A DNA stretch of 64,000 nucleotides from Paramarasmius palmivorus (GCA_037176845.1 JAYKXP010000120.1:1-64000); one strand, 5' to 3'; numbered from the stretch's first letter, positions 33,829 through 46,431 are shown. Notes: generated by a model not told the origin, from the sequence alone. A program made the numbers and translations.

Positions 33829-35197
33829 TAGTAGACTTCCTAGTGGATCATATGGCTACACTATAAGTGTGCTATGGGACATATGGGATGGGATAGTGAA
33901 CAAGGACCAACTACTACAGCATAGAAGGACCCTAGAGGATGGATCAGAGCTATATACCAAATATGGTAGAAGCTGGAGGTGTGAGTCACCCTCGAGAGCA
34001 GAGTTGCCTGGATTAGAAATGTCCGAGTAACCAGGTCATCAATATGAGGACCATATGGAGGCTTAACAGCTTTCCAATATCAATCGGAATATCCCTCAAG
34101 CATTGAGTTGGCATTCCTACTGCTAGTACAGACACTAGTAAGGGACATATAGTCCTATAGCAAGGAAACAGATAGGATTCTGATTCCAGGACTGTCCTAG
34201 GACATAGAAAATATAATATAGAACAGCAAGGGCACAGAACCTACCTTCCTTGGATACGAATCTGAAGTGTTTCGGTTGAGATCGGACTCCTAGCAAGTTC
34301 TGAGCGGAATAACTATGTCCTAGCACCAATATCTGAAACACACCATGTGGGACAGTGCCACTTCCTAGCAACCAAAAAGTAATATTACTCGCAGTCCTGC
34401 AAAATAATGTCGAATTCCGACCAATATATATCCAAACCTTCCTTTTCCGGTAGATACTTACTTCATATGGACAGAATCCTCTCCTTGTTCTCGTTTCTTG
34501 TATAGTTACTCTTACTTTGTCGTGTCCACTTTTGCTTATATGTAAAATATGTACACCCGTGGGTATATAAGCAGCAGGGTTTCCCCTAGGAAGCTCCCAA
34601 GCAATTACCCCGCTATATATGTAGCCCTAGTGCACCAATAGCAAAGTTCTTTTGACCATAGAGGCGACGTGTGCTTAGAAAATTAACTTAGAAAATAAAC
34701 CTTTTATATTGAACTAGAGTTGTGAAATTAGAACTTTGAGATACCCATAGGACAGAGCTAGTTCATCTAGTCTCTTTGGATAGGATTGATTGTTTCAGGA
34801 CTAGTGTAGAGCCCCACTAGCTTATAGGTGGCCTAGTTGTCGTGCTAGTTCAACTAGTGTAACCAGTGCCTTTCATAGGAACAATAGGTCTTTACCCTCA
34901 TCGGGTTTGATAGGTTATTTTGTGCCATAGGAATGTATAGGAATAGTTATAGATAGGTTTATAGGTTGGCTCGCATTGTCTTAATCATATTGAGACTATA
35001 TTATCATATTACATTGTTTCATTCATCGCTTGTACACTTCTCTTGTGTCCTAGTGATTTATAGACGTTCAACTAGTGTGCTAGTTGATTTCTTGTGTCGA
35101 TTGTACAGATCCTTTGACAACGTCGAACCCTGCTCGCACAACTTGGTGTATATATTTCGCTCGTTCACAAGCATTTTATAAGCCTCACAGTGGTATT

Positions 35198-35851
35198 GAG
35201 GGAAGTGTTGAGATGGGTGTCAAGGGCATCGAGGGTGAGTTGAAGGAGGAAAGAGTCGAGATGATGAGGGGAGAAGTCAAGGGGTGTGTGAGAATTACTG
35301 ATGAGCTGGCAGCTTCGTAAAGCTTGAGCACTCTGTACAGCATGTGGATCCAGGCCAGTACTTAGGGTCGGCCATGACGTAAAGACACTCAGCCTTATTG
35401 CACTCTCTTTCTCTCTCAAGGCTCAGTGCTCAGCCAGCCCCAAGAGTCAAAAATCAAGGTGCTAAAGTTCAAGGGGAAGAAATTTAGCGTGCTATTTGAT
35501 GCCGGACCAGTAATTGTAATACTATAATGTTCTGAATGCTTCCTTGAGTATCCTGTAGAAATTATACAAACTTGGCCAAACAATTAAGATAATTTAGGTC
35601 TGAAAAATACTATGCTTACAGTAAGCCATCAAAATCTAATCCTGATACTAGCGCTAATGGAAAATTCAAAATTCCTCATATCAGACTGGGATATGCTGAG
35701 GTGCAGAGTGCTCAAGTCTTATGACACCGCCAGCTCATCAGTAATTCTCATGCACCCTTGACTTCTCCCCTCATCATCTCGACTCTTTCTGTCTTGCCTC
35801 AACTCCCTTCGACACCCTTGACGCTCTCGACACCTATCTCAACACTCCCCT
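35198..35851. repeat. Long inverted repeat (fold-back)
   Basis: The left arm 35198-35336 and right arm 35702-35851 are reverse complements with moderate mismatch; the segment around CAGCTCATCAGTAATTCTCA and ACTTCTCCCCTCATCATC is nearly perfect. The loop is about 365 bp. It may be a fold-back MITE, or two head-to-head pieces of the possible LTR element just left of it. Confidence 0.7.
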
Positions 35852-36049
35852 CAACACTGCTTCCATTAACATTTTTCTCAGCACTGTTTGCACCTCTACA
35901 TTACTCTCATTCACCTCGTTACTCTGCAACTTTTTTTTTTGTTTCTTTCCACTCCACCTTAATACCTCTTGTACTCAATGATGTAATAATTAATAAGAAA
36001 ATATTATGTAATAAAATTGAACCATTTTTCTTTCCTACCACATTGTTCA

Positions 36050-37065
36050 TCCTCTATGCCCCCAGTCCCCAACTCATATACATGCCATGATAGCCCAAAG
36101 AAGAACTGCTTTATTGGTGCAATTCAGGCAGGGATGAGTGTTGCAGAAGCTGCTGAAAAGGAGAATATTCCACTCAGCACTGCATACAAAATCTGGGACA
36201 AATTCCTTTTGACTGGTTCAACACATTCTCTCCCATGCTCTGGTCGACCTCCCAAGGTCACTGAGTGGGTTGAATGTCAGATTGTGCGGGAGGCCATTCG
36301 AAATCACCGTGCACCTCTTTCATCCATCGCAAATAGTGTTGCCACTCCAGTCTCAACATCAACCGCTCAAAATGTTCTTGCTGCCCATGGACTTCATCGA
36401 CAGGTGGCCAAACATGTTCCATATCTCTCTAGGCATAGCAAGTATTCACACTACCGGTGGGCAAGGGATAACAAGTACCGTGGGGACGAGAGTTGGGGGG
36501 ACACAGTCTTTTCAGACAAATGTTATGTTGAGGTGGTGGAGGATCATGGGCGTATTCTTGTAACCAGGCGAAAGAATGAGGTGGTACATCCAGACTGTGT
36601 CATTCCTACCTTCACCCAGTCCAATATCCAAGTTATGGTCTGGGCCTGTATCATGTATAATGAAAAGGGTCTGATCGTAGTTCTGGATTACCCAGGAGGC
36701 TGAGGAGGAGGAATGAATTTGACTCGCTATTAGCAACAGGTACTATAGGAGCACCTCCTACCTTTCTTCAAGGAGAAGCAGCGATGCATCCCTGGACTGA
36801 AATTCCAGCAGGATAATGCACCTGCACACAAGTCAAAGTCGACCCTACTTGGTTCTGGGACAATAACATTCCATTATTTCCTCATCCACCTTCTTCTCCT
36901 GATCTCAACCCAATTGAACCTGTTTGGCGCTTACTGAAGAAGGTGCTCAAATGTCAACAACACCGTCCCACCAGCACTGGAGAATTGAAGCAGGCAATTT
37001 ATGAGGAATGGGCCAATTTACCAATATTGGTAATCAATAACCAAATTGGTGGGATGGGAAAGTGA
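36050..37065 (+). pseudogene. Tc1/mariner transposase remnant
   Basis: The frame 36017-36703 begins with a helix-turn-helix region (MSVAEAAEKENIPLSTAYKI, CSGRPPKVTEW). It then shows the first catalytic Asp in GDTVFSDKCYVEVVEDHG and the block SNIQVMVWACIMY. After stops near 36,703 other frames carry FQQDNAPAHKSK (about 36,808, second Asp) and SPDLNPIEPVWRLLKK (about 36,895-36,945, third acidic residue). These are the three DDE positions of the Tc1 family. At least two stops and frame changes break it. Terminal inverted repeats are not clear to me. Confidence 0.85.
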
Positions 37066-37422
37066 GTTTAAGCAGTTATTACTGCTTATAGGGGTCACAC
37101 AAAGTACTAGAGTAAAATAGTATATATATTTTCAGTGCTACTTAGAGACATGTTGGGGAAAAACTAGATTTTTTAGCTCGGAGTGCGCCATCAATGATGA
37201 CGTCATTCTCATTACTTAATACACGCACAAGTATATTCACTCTGGTGCAACTTCAACACCCCAGCAACTGTCAATGCTCCCCATTGTTTCCACCTTTTAC
37301 TATACATCTGTTCTGCACCTTTAGTTATTATTGTCATATTTCATCTGATAGTTATTTTACACTATTTTGTACAGTAACATTGCTCAATAATACATGACTC
37401 TGCATTGATACTACTACTCTCT

Positions 37423-38294
37423 GAAGGTGTATGCTTTTCTATATGTGTAAGATATTTCTGAATGAGACACAATTTCATTATATGTATACAAACAAACAAG
37501 ATTGTGAATCAGTAATGTATATTTGTGTATATACATTATGGAGGATTCAAGTGTTGTGAAGGTCGGAAGATGAGTGAAGAGGTCGGGTATTTTGGGAGGA
37601 GTAAAGGTGGAGATGATATCTCGAGGGTTTAATCCGGTAAGGGTACAATAATTCTGTAAACGTAAAACGTAGATGTAGGGCTCGATAAAATAAGTACTTA
37701 GCTCGAATAAATGCTCTTGAGGCTCGGTGATGTTTTGGGAAGCTCGGACTCGGACTGGGATGATGGAAGAAAGGAAGAAAAGAGGAGATTGTCCCCTATA
37801 CATTGATTTGACAATTTATATAGGGCGAATACTTTGGTACCTAAACATCAAACATGTATCTAGACCTAGCTACTGATCGTCCGATAAGAAATGAAATGAT
37901 ATACAAGTAGAATTGAAATGAATCAAAATAAAATTGAATAAACAAAGAAAATGACTAGCCATACGCCTGGCTTCTGGAAAGAGCACCGCTGGCTCAGCTA
38001 ATGGAGGTGGGCAGGCTCCATATAGCTTACAGTCTCGATGTCAGACATGACAGCTCGAGTGCAGTATCAGATGCGGCAGAGACATCTGTCTCAATCCTGG
38101 CGCCACCAGGTGTCCAGTTTCGTCGTTATGTGCTGATGAAAGTGATTGGATGTGCTCAAAAGTGTATGAGAGTGAAATGAAATGAAATGATAACTGTGGA
38201 CGTGATGGAAATTAAGGGAATGAAAATAAGTCCAATGATAAATGAGAAAACATAGTGTGAATCCATGTATGAGTCAATGATTCCTTCCACAGCA
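37423..38294 (-). repeat. Probable 3' LTR of a second gypsy element
   Basis: A polypurine tract AAGGAGGGG (minus strand, 38304-38296) is followed by TGCTGTGGAAGG, a good LTR start, at 38,294. A TATATAA box lies near 37,812-37,818 on the minus strand. The far end is guessed at the TGAAGG near 37,423, because the partner LTR is missing. Confidence 0.5.
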
Positions 38295-38302
38295 ACCCCT
38301 CC

Positions 38303-39032
38303 TTAGATTTCGACCTCGAAATCACAAGATGAACTACTAACAAGTGCTGTATCCTTTGGTGGTGAGCAGACCAAGATCATGTGCATTGGAAAGGGGAAAG
38401 AGACCCCAACAGTAGTTGGCATAGGACTCTCCATCTGTAAAATGCATCCGTGCAAATCCTTCAACACAATCCCTCAACCTCTGCGGACTATCAAACACTT
38501 TCCTAATCTCCTTTACTCAATCCTCATACTCCAAATCATTTCCTATTACATCCATCTCCTTCAGGATTGACATCCAAGTAGGCCAGGGCTTTGAAACACA
38601 AACACAGTGCTTGCTTGTTTTGTTGCACAAGACACCATATTCAACGTAGAAGGACTTGAGAACCGTAAGAAAAGCCATTGCGATCATTGGAGGACGTTGA
38701 GTCATGTAGCGTGCAGGAGTGATGGTATGGTCGACGGCATCAACATCATTGTAGAACTTGGATAGTGCAGTGTGGATTTCATTGTAGGTAAGAAGAGGAT
38801 CACATTTCATGATGTCGATTCAAACAGGGTTTGCTTCGGTGTTCAGAGTTTGCTGCTCATAGGGGAATGAGATGAGAAATGGTATTCCTGAGGAGAGAAC
38901 AATATCAGGAACCCTGGGATAAGTGTCAGGCATACAACGATCATAATGAATAGGACACATTGAGCAAGCAGGGTTGTTTGTGGAGAAGATCCAACCATTA
39001 TGAACAACAATAGACGTGTTTCTTGTGCTCAT
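38303..39032 (-). pseudogene. Third ORF of the second gypsy element, unknown function
   Basis: This frame starts MSTRNTSIVVHNGWIFSTNN and ends SSSCDFEVEI, with its stop overlapping the polypurine tract. It is about 242 codons with two internal TGA stops (38,819-38,821 and about 38,515), both in positions where CGA would restore arginine. It lies downstream of integrase, the place where env-like genes sit in some LTR elements. It contains a small Cys group (CSMCPIHYDRCMP) but no clear signal peptide and at most one weakly hydrophobic stretch (MIAMAFLTVLKSF), so an envelope role is unsupported. I do not recognise the family. Confidence 0.5.
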
Positions 39033-39241
39033 GGTGGAGAAAAAAATGGGGAAAAGAAGGAATGAAATGTAGAAGTAGAACGACTCAGCTTGTTATATAT
39101 CTAACATGAACATGTTTTACAATGATGTCATGTGGAATGATAGGAGTAGTAGGAGTTTGCCTTGACCGTCCCCAGTCCAGGAATAGGTTAAACATCTCAA
39201 AAACAATTTTGGGGAGACCCTAGGCATCTAATAAAGAGATA

Positions 39242-40229
39242 TCAGCTATGTGTAAGTGGAGAAAGTAAGTGACACAGTTTGTGGGGTCCAATGAAGATGG
39301 AAGACAGGTATATTGAGTGTGAGAAAGTCAGTGATGGTTGATCAAAGTTGGTCTGTAAATTGAAAGTGAGCATATCTGGGAAGTGAAACTGAACAGTCAC
39401 CAGAACAGAATCAATCTTGTGAGACATTTCCAATATTGACAGCATCCCACACTGCACCAGACTTGACATGGTATGCATGAAGGACATGATGTACTTGAGA
39501 AGCTGTAAGTGTAGAAGATGGTTTGAGAGCTGTTCGAAGGGTCTGATTCTCTGGGCAATAGTAGAATAGACGAAGATGACAAATATTGATATGTTCTTGT
39601 AAGACAGCACCACTAAGTTCTTGAAGAACAAAGGAATTGTTAGCATGTTGTTTCTCATGAATGATGTATGGACCAGCATATGTCTATTTTCCTTTATCAC
39701 CTTTCGTCTCATCATACTGTGATTCTTGAAGCCAGACATACATTCCTTCTTCAAACTGTTGAAAACCCCATTTGTTCTTGTACCTTGAAGCAAAATCATT
39801 TAGTGCTTGACGTCAAGACTTAGGTAGTGTTTTGTTAGCTTGACGAAGGTTTGGATCACATTGTAGAAGCTATAAAGTTCTCAGTGCCAAAAACTCTGCA
39901 TGTGTACACACCTTATGCCAGTCAAGTGTTTGCCAAGTTGACTCTTCCATGTCGAAGGAGAAGACAGGATGGATACCATACAACAAATAGTACGGTGAAA
40001 ATCCTGTTGAGCATGAAACTGTAACACAAGCAGCAAATAAAGCAGCATCAAGATATTTGGGCCACATGTCTTTTGAATCTCCACAACACTTGAAGATAGC
40101 GTCGACGAGTACAGAATGACCACATTCAATAGGAGTGTTTCCTTCTGGGTGATAGGGCAGCCTTGGAGTCTCCATTGATGGATCAAAGTTGGCAACTACC
40201 ATTGTGCAGTGATCAATCCACAATGGCAA
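39242..40229 (-). pseudogene. Integrase C-terminal remnant of the second gypsy element
   Basis: On the minus strand, YHPEGNTPIECGH matches the integrase position of the catalytic Glu (normally NxxxER). STGFSPYYLLYGIHPVF is the conserved block that follows it in gypsy integrases. The frame then passes a stop after LALRTL and continues in pieces to 39,242. Everything upstream (RT, protease, gag) is missing, so the element is truncated at about 40,230. Confidence 0.72.
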
Positions 40230-40275
40230 CTGCCAAACCCAAATAAGGTAGAACAGGGAAATGAATGCTTAAAAA

Positions 40276-40351
40276 GGCACTTCACGGAATTGAACAATGG
40301 GCCTTCAACAACCAACTAAGCTGCGAAGATTATCCACTATACCAACAAGCC
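40276..40351 (-). other. tRNA-like sequence, probably decayed
   Basis: This 76-base minus-strand stretch begins GGCTTGTTGGTATAGTGG (A-box-like) and contains TTGTTCAATTCCG (B-box-like) with a run of T just after it. Acceptor and T stems form with mismatches, but I cannot fold a convincing D or anticodon arm. It may be a tRNA pseudogene or SINE fragment. Confidence 0.25.
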
Positions 40352-40435
40352 TACTAATGATTACTATAGTATGACTCTAATTATGATGTAAAACACATCA
40401 CATTGATATACATATAGCAAACTACAGTATGAAAA

Positions 40436-42614
40436 TTATCCATTGTTGCGATCTTCTTCTCCTCCATCTTCCACCTCACCGTCATCATCAAGCTCTTCTC
40501 CGCTGTATTTGTCGTCTAGTACTTGATCATTCAGCTCTTCATCCTCTTCATGCTCATCCTCCAAGTCGTCACTGCCCCTTACCAATGGTTTATTCCACAA
40601 TGCGAGGAATTTCTCTGAGCGCCCGTTGAAGAGCTGCCTGAGATAATGCATATGCTCTACGACCTTCCCTCTCTGAACTCCGTTCACCTTCAAAGACAAC
40701 TGCTGCATTCATCTCCCATTGTTCTGCCTTCCATTCCAAGTAGGCGGCCGTATGACACATCTCCTCCTTCAGTAACTCCACTTCTTCAGTCACTTGCTTG
40801 GCCCTTGCACGACTCTTGCACCACTCGGAACAGAGGATTTCATTGTCATTTTCATCTGCGCCGTCTTCAAGCTGCAGCTGACCTCCAGCGGTTCAAATCC
40901 ACGAGAGTCCTTTCCGTGTCTCACTGGTGCCATGTTTTGAACGATGTTCCCACTCGGTGTGATTGGGGTAAATGAGTGACATTGCTTTCTCACCATCTTC
41001 TGGTTCCAGTGTCATGACTCTACTCCTCTTTATTCCTTCAGCTTCCTTCAACTTCACATCTTCCTTTCTTCATACCAACATCAACTCCTCCCAGTACTCC
41101 TCATCTTCCTCCTGAATCTCCTGCTCACGAGTTCCTGCCCTGCCAGGCCCCATTCAAACTGTTGCTGGGTCCCTATAGCTCCTTAGGTCTTCATCTTTCA
41201 ATACTCACAATGTCTTCTCCCATGCACCCGAACCCTCAAGCCCCATATAAGCCAAACGAGCCTTACGATATCTGTCGGCGAAACAAACCAATCGCGAGAC
41301 AACCTTGTCTATGATTTCCCTTGCCTTCCCTGACTCGCGTTGTCCTCGACCATTGGAGTTTTTGAAGCAAGTCATGCACATCTTAACTCGCAGGACGTGA
41401 CGCACGCCTTTCAGCGAATCATGGCATCGAGCCTTCTGGAGCTTCTTCTCGACTTGCACCAATCCAGGTACACAAATCTTCGATTGCTCATTTACTGGTA
41501 CCTCGGATGGCAGCCAGATCTTGATATTCTCTGGATCAACATCGGATGGGTCTTCGTTCTCCTGTGTGCACAAGAGATAGTGCGACAATCCCGGCATATA
41601 GATTGAGTGAACTTCGTCGAACATCTTGATGCGATTGCGAAGTGCACATTGTTGATCGTTGATCTGTCGAGCTTGGCAAACAGTAGGCTCTTGTTTATGC
41701 TCCTATTTGTCGAAGTTTGTCCCTTAGATTGTATGAATACAGGCTTTGTACCAGAGAAGAAGATGTGTACTGATCATTGCTCAATGAAAGCCCCAGCTTT
41801 ACGAACCCTGCTGCGTCTACAGAGTGGTATTGCACACCTCCAGCCCAAACTCTCTCTTTCTCTTCCTCTGCAAGCTTGGCGAGTGCTTGCTCCTCTCCTA
41901 GAACTACTCGAACCAGATCAGAGAAAGGAATACAGAGTAGCAAAATCACGTACATTCCTCCTTGACTTTGAAGGGATTAAAGACATTACTCTTGGAAAAT
42001 AGTGCGAGCTCCCATTTCACACACATCTTCTCCCATTGCTCAGTCAACTCTGGTGAAAGGTTCTTCATAAGCCTGGCATGCTCCTTTACCAGACGTTCTT
42101 GATCTTTTTCTGCCTTGTGTAGGCGGTGTTTCAGTGCTGAGCCTGACATTGTAATTAGCTTTGAGAAACTGGCAACAGGCCGAAATTACGCACCCATATT
42201 GATGTATTTATCCCAATTCCAACCTCCAATTTTTGATTCAATATAGTCCTCGCGAGACCCTGGCCCAATGGTCTTCGTCGCGTTCCCGAAATTGTTATGC
42301 TCACCCCAAATGTGCTCCACACCCTCACCATCTGAAAAACCCGCACCCTATATATAGTTAAGAGAAAACTGTTCATGGTCCTCTTGGTTGTGACCAGGTT
42401 CGTGCAACTTGCCAATACCAGGAGTCATTCGCAAGGCCTCGTTGACCATGATATTGGAAGGCCAAGTCGCGATTCTTGAGACCAGATTGAGGAACCATTG
42501 GCAAGCAACATTGTAGATTGCAAGCAGGTATAGTATCTGGAGAAACGTTTTGAGTGCTTTGCCAAATATATAATCCATGGCGCTATATCTTAACCCTGTC
42601 AGCCTTTGCTTCAC
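40436..42614 (-). pseudogene. KDZ-family transposase, 5'-truncated and decayed
   Basis: KDZ elements are DNA transposons expanded in mushroom-forming fungi. Read leftward on the minus strand, the blocks are RYSAMDYIFGKAL, YNVACQWFLNLVSRIATWP (family norm YDIACQW), GKLHEPGHNQEDHEQFS, DGEGVEHIWGEHNNFGNATK followed by TIGPGSREDYIESKIGGWNW, then a coiled-coil-like C-terminal part (EQWEKMCVKWE, ILCSEWCKSRARA, EEVELLKEEM) and an acidic end. Stops and frame shifts occur throughout. The N-terminal half is absent. The first catalytic Asp is Asn here, which would inactivate it even without the stops. Confidence 0.82.
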
Positions 42615-42832
42615 GACCTTTGAAATTAGCTTACTGTTCGCCTTTGTGCAAATTCCCTAGCCAGAGCAACATGTCTGAACGTCCACAACAGACGCCGCCT
42701 ACACCTGTATAGCGCAATCCTTTCGAGAACTTCGTGTTCTGTTTGGCTAGGGCTGCGAGTGGTACGCAGTGATTTATCTGCAGACCCAGTTAGTTCCGTG
42801 TAAAGAAACCTTGGGCATCGTATACTTACCAC

Positions 42833-44900
42833 ATCCTAATCACCCTTGCCTAAAGTCCACGCTTCATATGGTTCCTGCTTGACAAAGTAACCTGACCATC
42901 AGTGAACGAGGGATCCCAGGAATGCAATGACACCTTTTGTTTTTTCAGTCGGAAGTTTGTGTCAAGGCACAGAATAAGTCAGTAGAGATAACTGCAAAGG
43001 TAGATCAGTTTGTATACATTCTCAAATTATGCTTAACTGACATTTTAGACAGCTCCATTTCCCAGCCATTCAGGAGGTTGATGCCAGGGTGTGGGCATGA
43101 GGGGCACGCCACCACAAGGTCTCCTTCGCTAGAAGATGCTGCAACACCTTCAGGTTTATGGCCTGCTCCACTTCACATCAACATCTTCAAGTGTCGCCAC
43201 TGCCGAATCATCCAGAGCAGCTGTCAGTATCTTGACTTAGGTAGAGAAAGTCCAGTGCTGTCCGTCAACTTTTCTAGTCCTCTGTAAAAATTGTATATTG
43301 AGCCTGTGAGGGCAACCAACTACCTCTCTACAGATAGCGGTGCTGAGCAATGATGATAAGGGAAAAGGGAGTGATCCGGCGTAGGCACAAGGCACTATAT
43401 GACATTGAGCAGGCAGACACAAGTCAGATACTAGCCCAAATGACCAAGTTAGCATAACTAAAGGAATAAAATACAAGACGACTTGCCTAGCCCAAATGAC
43501 CAAGAGGTCAAGATGGGGAACTAGGCATCTACAGCTACGGTTTATATGTGAAGAGTCTGTCTCGGCGAGAATTGTACAAGTAAACAATCAGAATGATACA
43601 GAAAGATGTAGAACAATGGAAGAACGATGTGGAATGTTCCGGTGGATGGGAGGCTGTACACGATATAAGTGGAAAATAATAAGATGAAGATAAGAAAATA
43701 GATAAGGGGACTTAGAGAAATGAAAGGAAAAAGCTACACTCCATCACAAATGTCTAGATGCAAGAGATGATTATCATACACAGATGAAGAAAGCCACTTC
43801 TTTACACAGTAGCTGGGATCCATTGATGGAGAATATAGAGTCTGATAATGAGTTTCCTGAGTATGATGAGTCTTCATCTGAGGAGTTGATACAAGGCATA
43901 GAGGACATAGATTCAAATGACTTTAAAACACCTGCTTTATTGATGTAACATATTAAATATTATTGAAAAAGCACATTGAAGACTCTGAAATCAGAGTCAG
44001 AATAAATGATCTCAGACATTAGAAGCAACAAGGGTACTCATGTCTCATAAAAGCTGATACTCTCCCTATAGAAGTTGATCTGAAAGACCTTCTCTGCTGC
44101 TGGAGTGAATCCATCTTCCCAGTGCAAGTGAATGCAAGTGAATAGCTTTCATTGGCATACATGATCCAATAGTAGCCAACTGAACAGTACCACCTGCAGA
44201 GAAACAGAGCATCCAAAAGAAAAAGCCAAAGACTTATACAGAAGACAAGAGAACTAGAGGAGTGTGAGAAATTTGAATACCAGACCAGCCCATGTGTACT
44301 GCCTTTTCTGTCTTTGCAACATTTATCCTAGAGACCTATGTTCACCCATCTTCTGTCCTGTAGTTGTCGAACATTATGCCCAGGAAAAAGTCGGTCTAGC
44401 AGGATCAAGCCAAGTCTTGCGAAATTGACTCATGGGAGCTCGATTCTGCAAGATATCAGTAGATCTGGCAAGGTTTTTGAGCATAAGGAACTCCCAGATC
44501 TACCAGATTCTTGCCGTTTCTTCATTACTAGCCCCAAATCTAGCGAAATCTAGCAGGCTAGCAGTGGGCTCAAAATCCATATTGTACAATTCAATATATT
44601 TTGGCTGCCAAATTCGCTTGATTACGCTTGATTACGCTAGACTACTATATAATACATTCCAGTTTGGCTTGATACAGCTAGAATCCGCTACCCAAAGCTT
44701 GAGACAATTGCGAGAAACACATCTAGTGTAGTCAAGTTAGTAGAGATCGTATAGATGTGTATTTAGCTACTTACTAGTAACTTAGACTGTAGTTGAATTT
44801 CCCTAAAAGAACTTAGCGAGCATAAAAAGGACGGATAACAATGGCATGATACCTCTGCGAGACTTGTGGTACAGGATATATAGGGTTTCTGTTGAGGGTA
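42833..44900. other. No supportable gene
   Basis: I see no gene here. The stretch is AT-rich, with short open frames on both strands and no motif. Around 44,390-44,660 the sequence repeats TCTAGC and CTTGATTACGC units and may be a small repeat. No terminal repeats were found. Confidence 0.45.
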
Positions 44901-44929
44901 TTAGAGTCACCGCGACTATCTCAAGGATT

Positions 44930-46010
44930 TGGGCATGTATGTACCTTTTTATCCTCGGCAGAGAGTGTCTTCCAATAGTTCTTCAAGAAATCTTGCTTAA
45001 AACCACCTGGATTCTTCTGTATCCAAGCAATACAATGCATGTTCCTATATGATAATCAGCTAATAGTCAATATGGTCGAGGCAAATACGCACTGCTGCCC
45101 TTTGGTACCATCATCTTTGGCAAGTTTCATGTTCACACAACGCTTTCGTGGAGGCTTTGCATTTGGCGCAGCTGGAGGGTTCACAGGAGTTGGTTGTGCT
45201 GAGGTTGAGGGTATAGCAGGTGTCGTGATAGTAGTTGCAAGGGTATTAATGACTGGTGTCACAGTGTCTGCGGGCTGGTTCGGCATTGCCGTGGAGACGG
45301 AAAGCTGTGGAATGTGTTGGAATGTGTTGGAACGATGCATATCTAGTGATTCATCACATACCTTCTGTACTATTTCCGCCATGTTCAAAATACTAGCAGG
45401 ACAATCAGAATGAGTGACATGTAAAATGAAATGACTGACATAGAATCATTTTGATCTTCAGTAGTGTTGTCTGTATCAGTTGGTGAGTCCTTGGATAAGA
45501 TATTGACGATTATGAGTGAAGGGAGAGCCACAGCATGAGATTGGAAGTGTGTAATGAGCTCAAGAGACTGTATTTGTTTGTCCATGAGGTCGTTTGTGGG
45601 AGAAACTGGAGGTTTATTGAACAGAAGACTCTCAGGAACAGTTGCAGCGTCATTGAAAATAGCGAGGTCACCAGGCTATGTAACAGGGAAAGCGTAGGTG
45701 CTGATGAAGATGAAGACGAGGCAGGAGCTGAGGCAGATGCTGGTGTGGGCACTGATGGTGATGGTTCTTGTTTTGGTTTTCGTCTGGATAGCATGTCAGT
45801 TAGGTAAATGATAGATGAAGTATAATCGGGTACCTGATAAGCGTTCTATCAACGTCTTTGTTGGTCAAATCACTGAAACAATTATCAGAAAGTGCTGGAT
45901 CATGGAAAGATCACTCACAAAAGTGTCTTTGCCTTTTCCTTGCCCTCTGCAACAGGTTTATGTTCTACCATGGTCTTGCTCTTGGGGGCCAGTGCTATCA
46001 GTGGTGATAT
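44930..46010 (-). pseudogene. 3' part of an unrecognised gene, split by the 46-kb copia element
   Basis: This is the downstream part of the gene that starts at 52,248. Directly after the copia insertion the minus strand reads SPLIALAPKSKTMVEHKPVA, then a Ser/Ala/Pro-rich exon (45,807-45,690), DLMDKQIQSLELITHFQSHA (about 45,585), a Pro-rich stretch ending PPRKRCVNMKLAKDDGTKGQ (45,388-45,056), and a last visible block HCIAWIQKNPGGFKQDFLKN near 45,040-44,950. Several introns are needed to join these. No domain is recognised. It could be a host gene or an accessory gene of an older transposon. Confidence 0.45.
46006..46010. repeat. Target-site duplication GATAT, left copy
   Basis: It matches 51398-51402 after the right LTR. 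Confidence 0.88.
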
Positions 46011-46431
46011 TGTTGAGTGAAGTGATGAAGTTGATGAAACACTTCTTCAACACTAAGTCCAACAAAATATACAAAGTCTGCTTTGGCACTCTAATTATGC
46101 TTGCTCTACTGCATATACACTTGCATTCATGTTTATTTATCTTTTACTTTACTTATTGAACCTACCTATGGTGTATGGGCATGTAGGAGTATGTAAAACG
46201 CGTATTTTCGCATTAGTGGACGGTGTTTTCACGCCTCGAGCGATCTGCGTCACAATAGGTACAAACAAACAGTAATTACTTACATGTCACAGAGAGTTGA
46301 CACTTGGAATACATTTTCAATACAAAAGTTACTATTATCAACACTTTTGGGTGATCACAGTCAATTGCATTGAGTTCTAGTCATTGTTATTGATCAGTTT
46401 AACTGGTAATACTTTGATATAGAATCTAACA
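46011..46431 (+). repeat. 5' LTR of the young copia element
   Basis: 421 bp, TGTTGAGTG...TCTAACA. A CpG cluster (AAACGCGTATTTTCGC, GACGG, ACGCCTCGAGCGATC) lies at about 46,196-46,255 and is preserved here, whereas the solo copy at 58 kb has lost several of these CpGs. Confidence 0.95.

Larger units (their letters stand above)
32572..36015. other. Non-coding repeat-derived stretch
   Basis: No protein-coding gene is supported. Part of it (about 32,920-33,000) is a reverse-complement relative of the 1.8-kb insertion at 20,012-21,827. It also holds a pair of direct repeats and a fold-back repeat, listed separately. Around 34,564-35,187 a TATATAAG box, CTAGT-rich sequence and an end CCTCACA followed by GTGGTATTGAG suggest a solo LTR with a remnant primer site, but no partner or target duplication is visible. 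Confidence 0.45.

Noticed and set aside
38090..38115. TGGCGCCACC near 38,097 as a tRNA primer-binding site
   Set aside because: Wrong orientation and inside the probable LTR of a minus-strand element; no LTR end stands next to it.
40436..46010. TET/JBP dioxygenase gene accompanying the KDZ element
   Set aside because: Such genes are known next to fungal KDZ transposons, but I found no HxD...H dioxygenase motif in the region.
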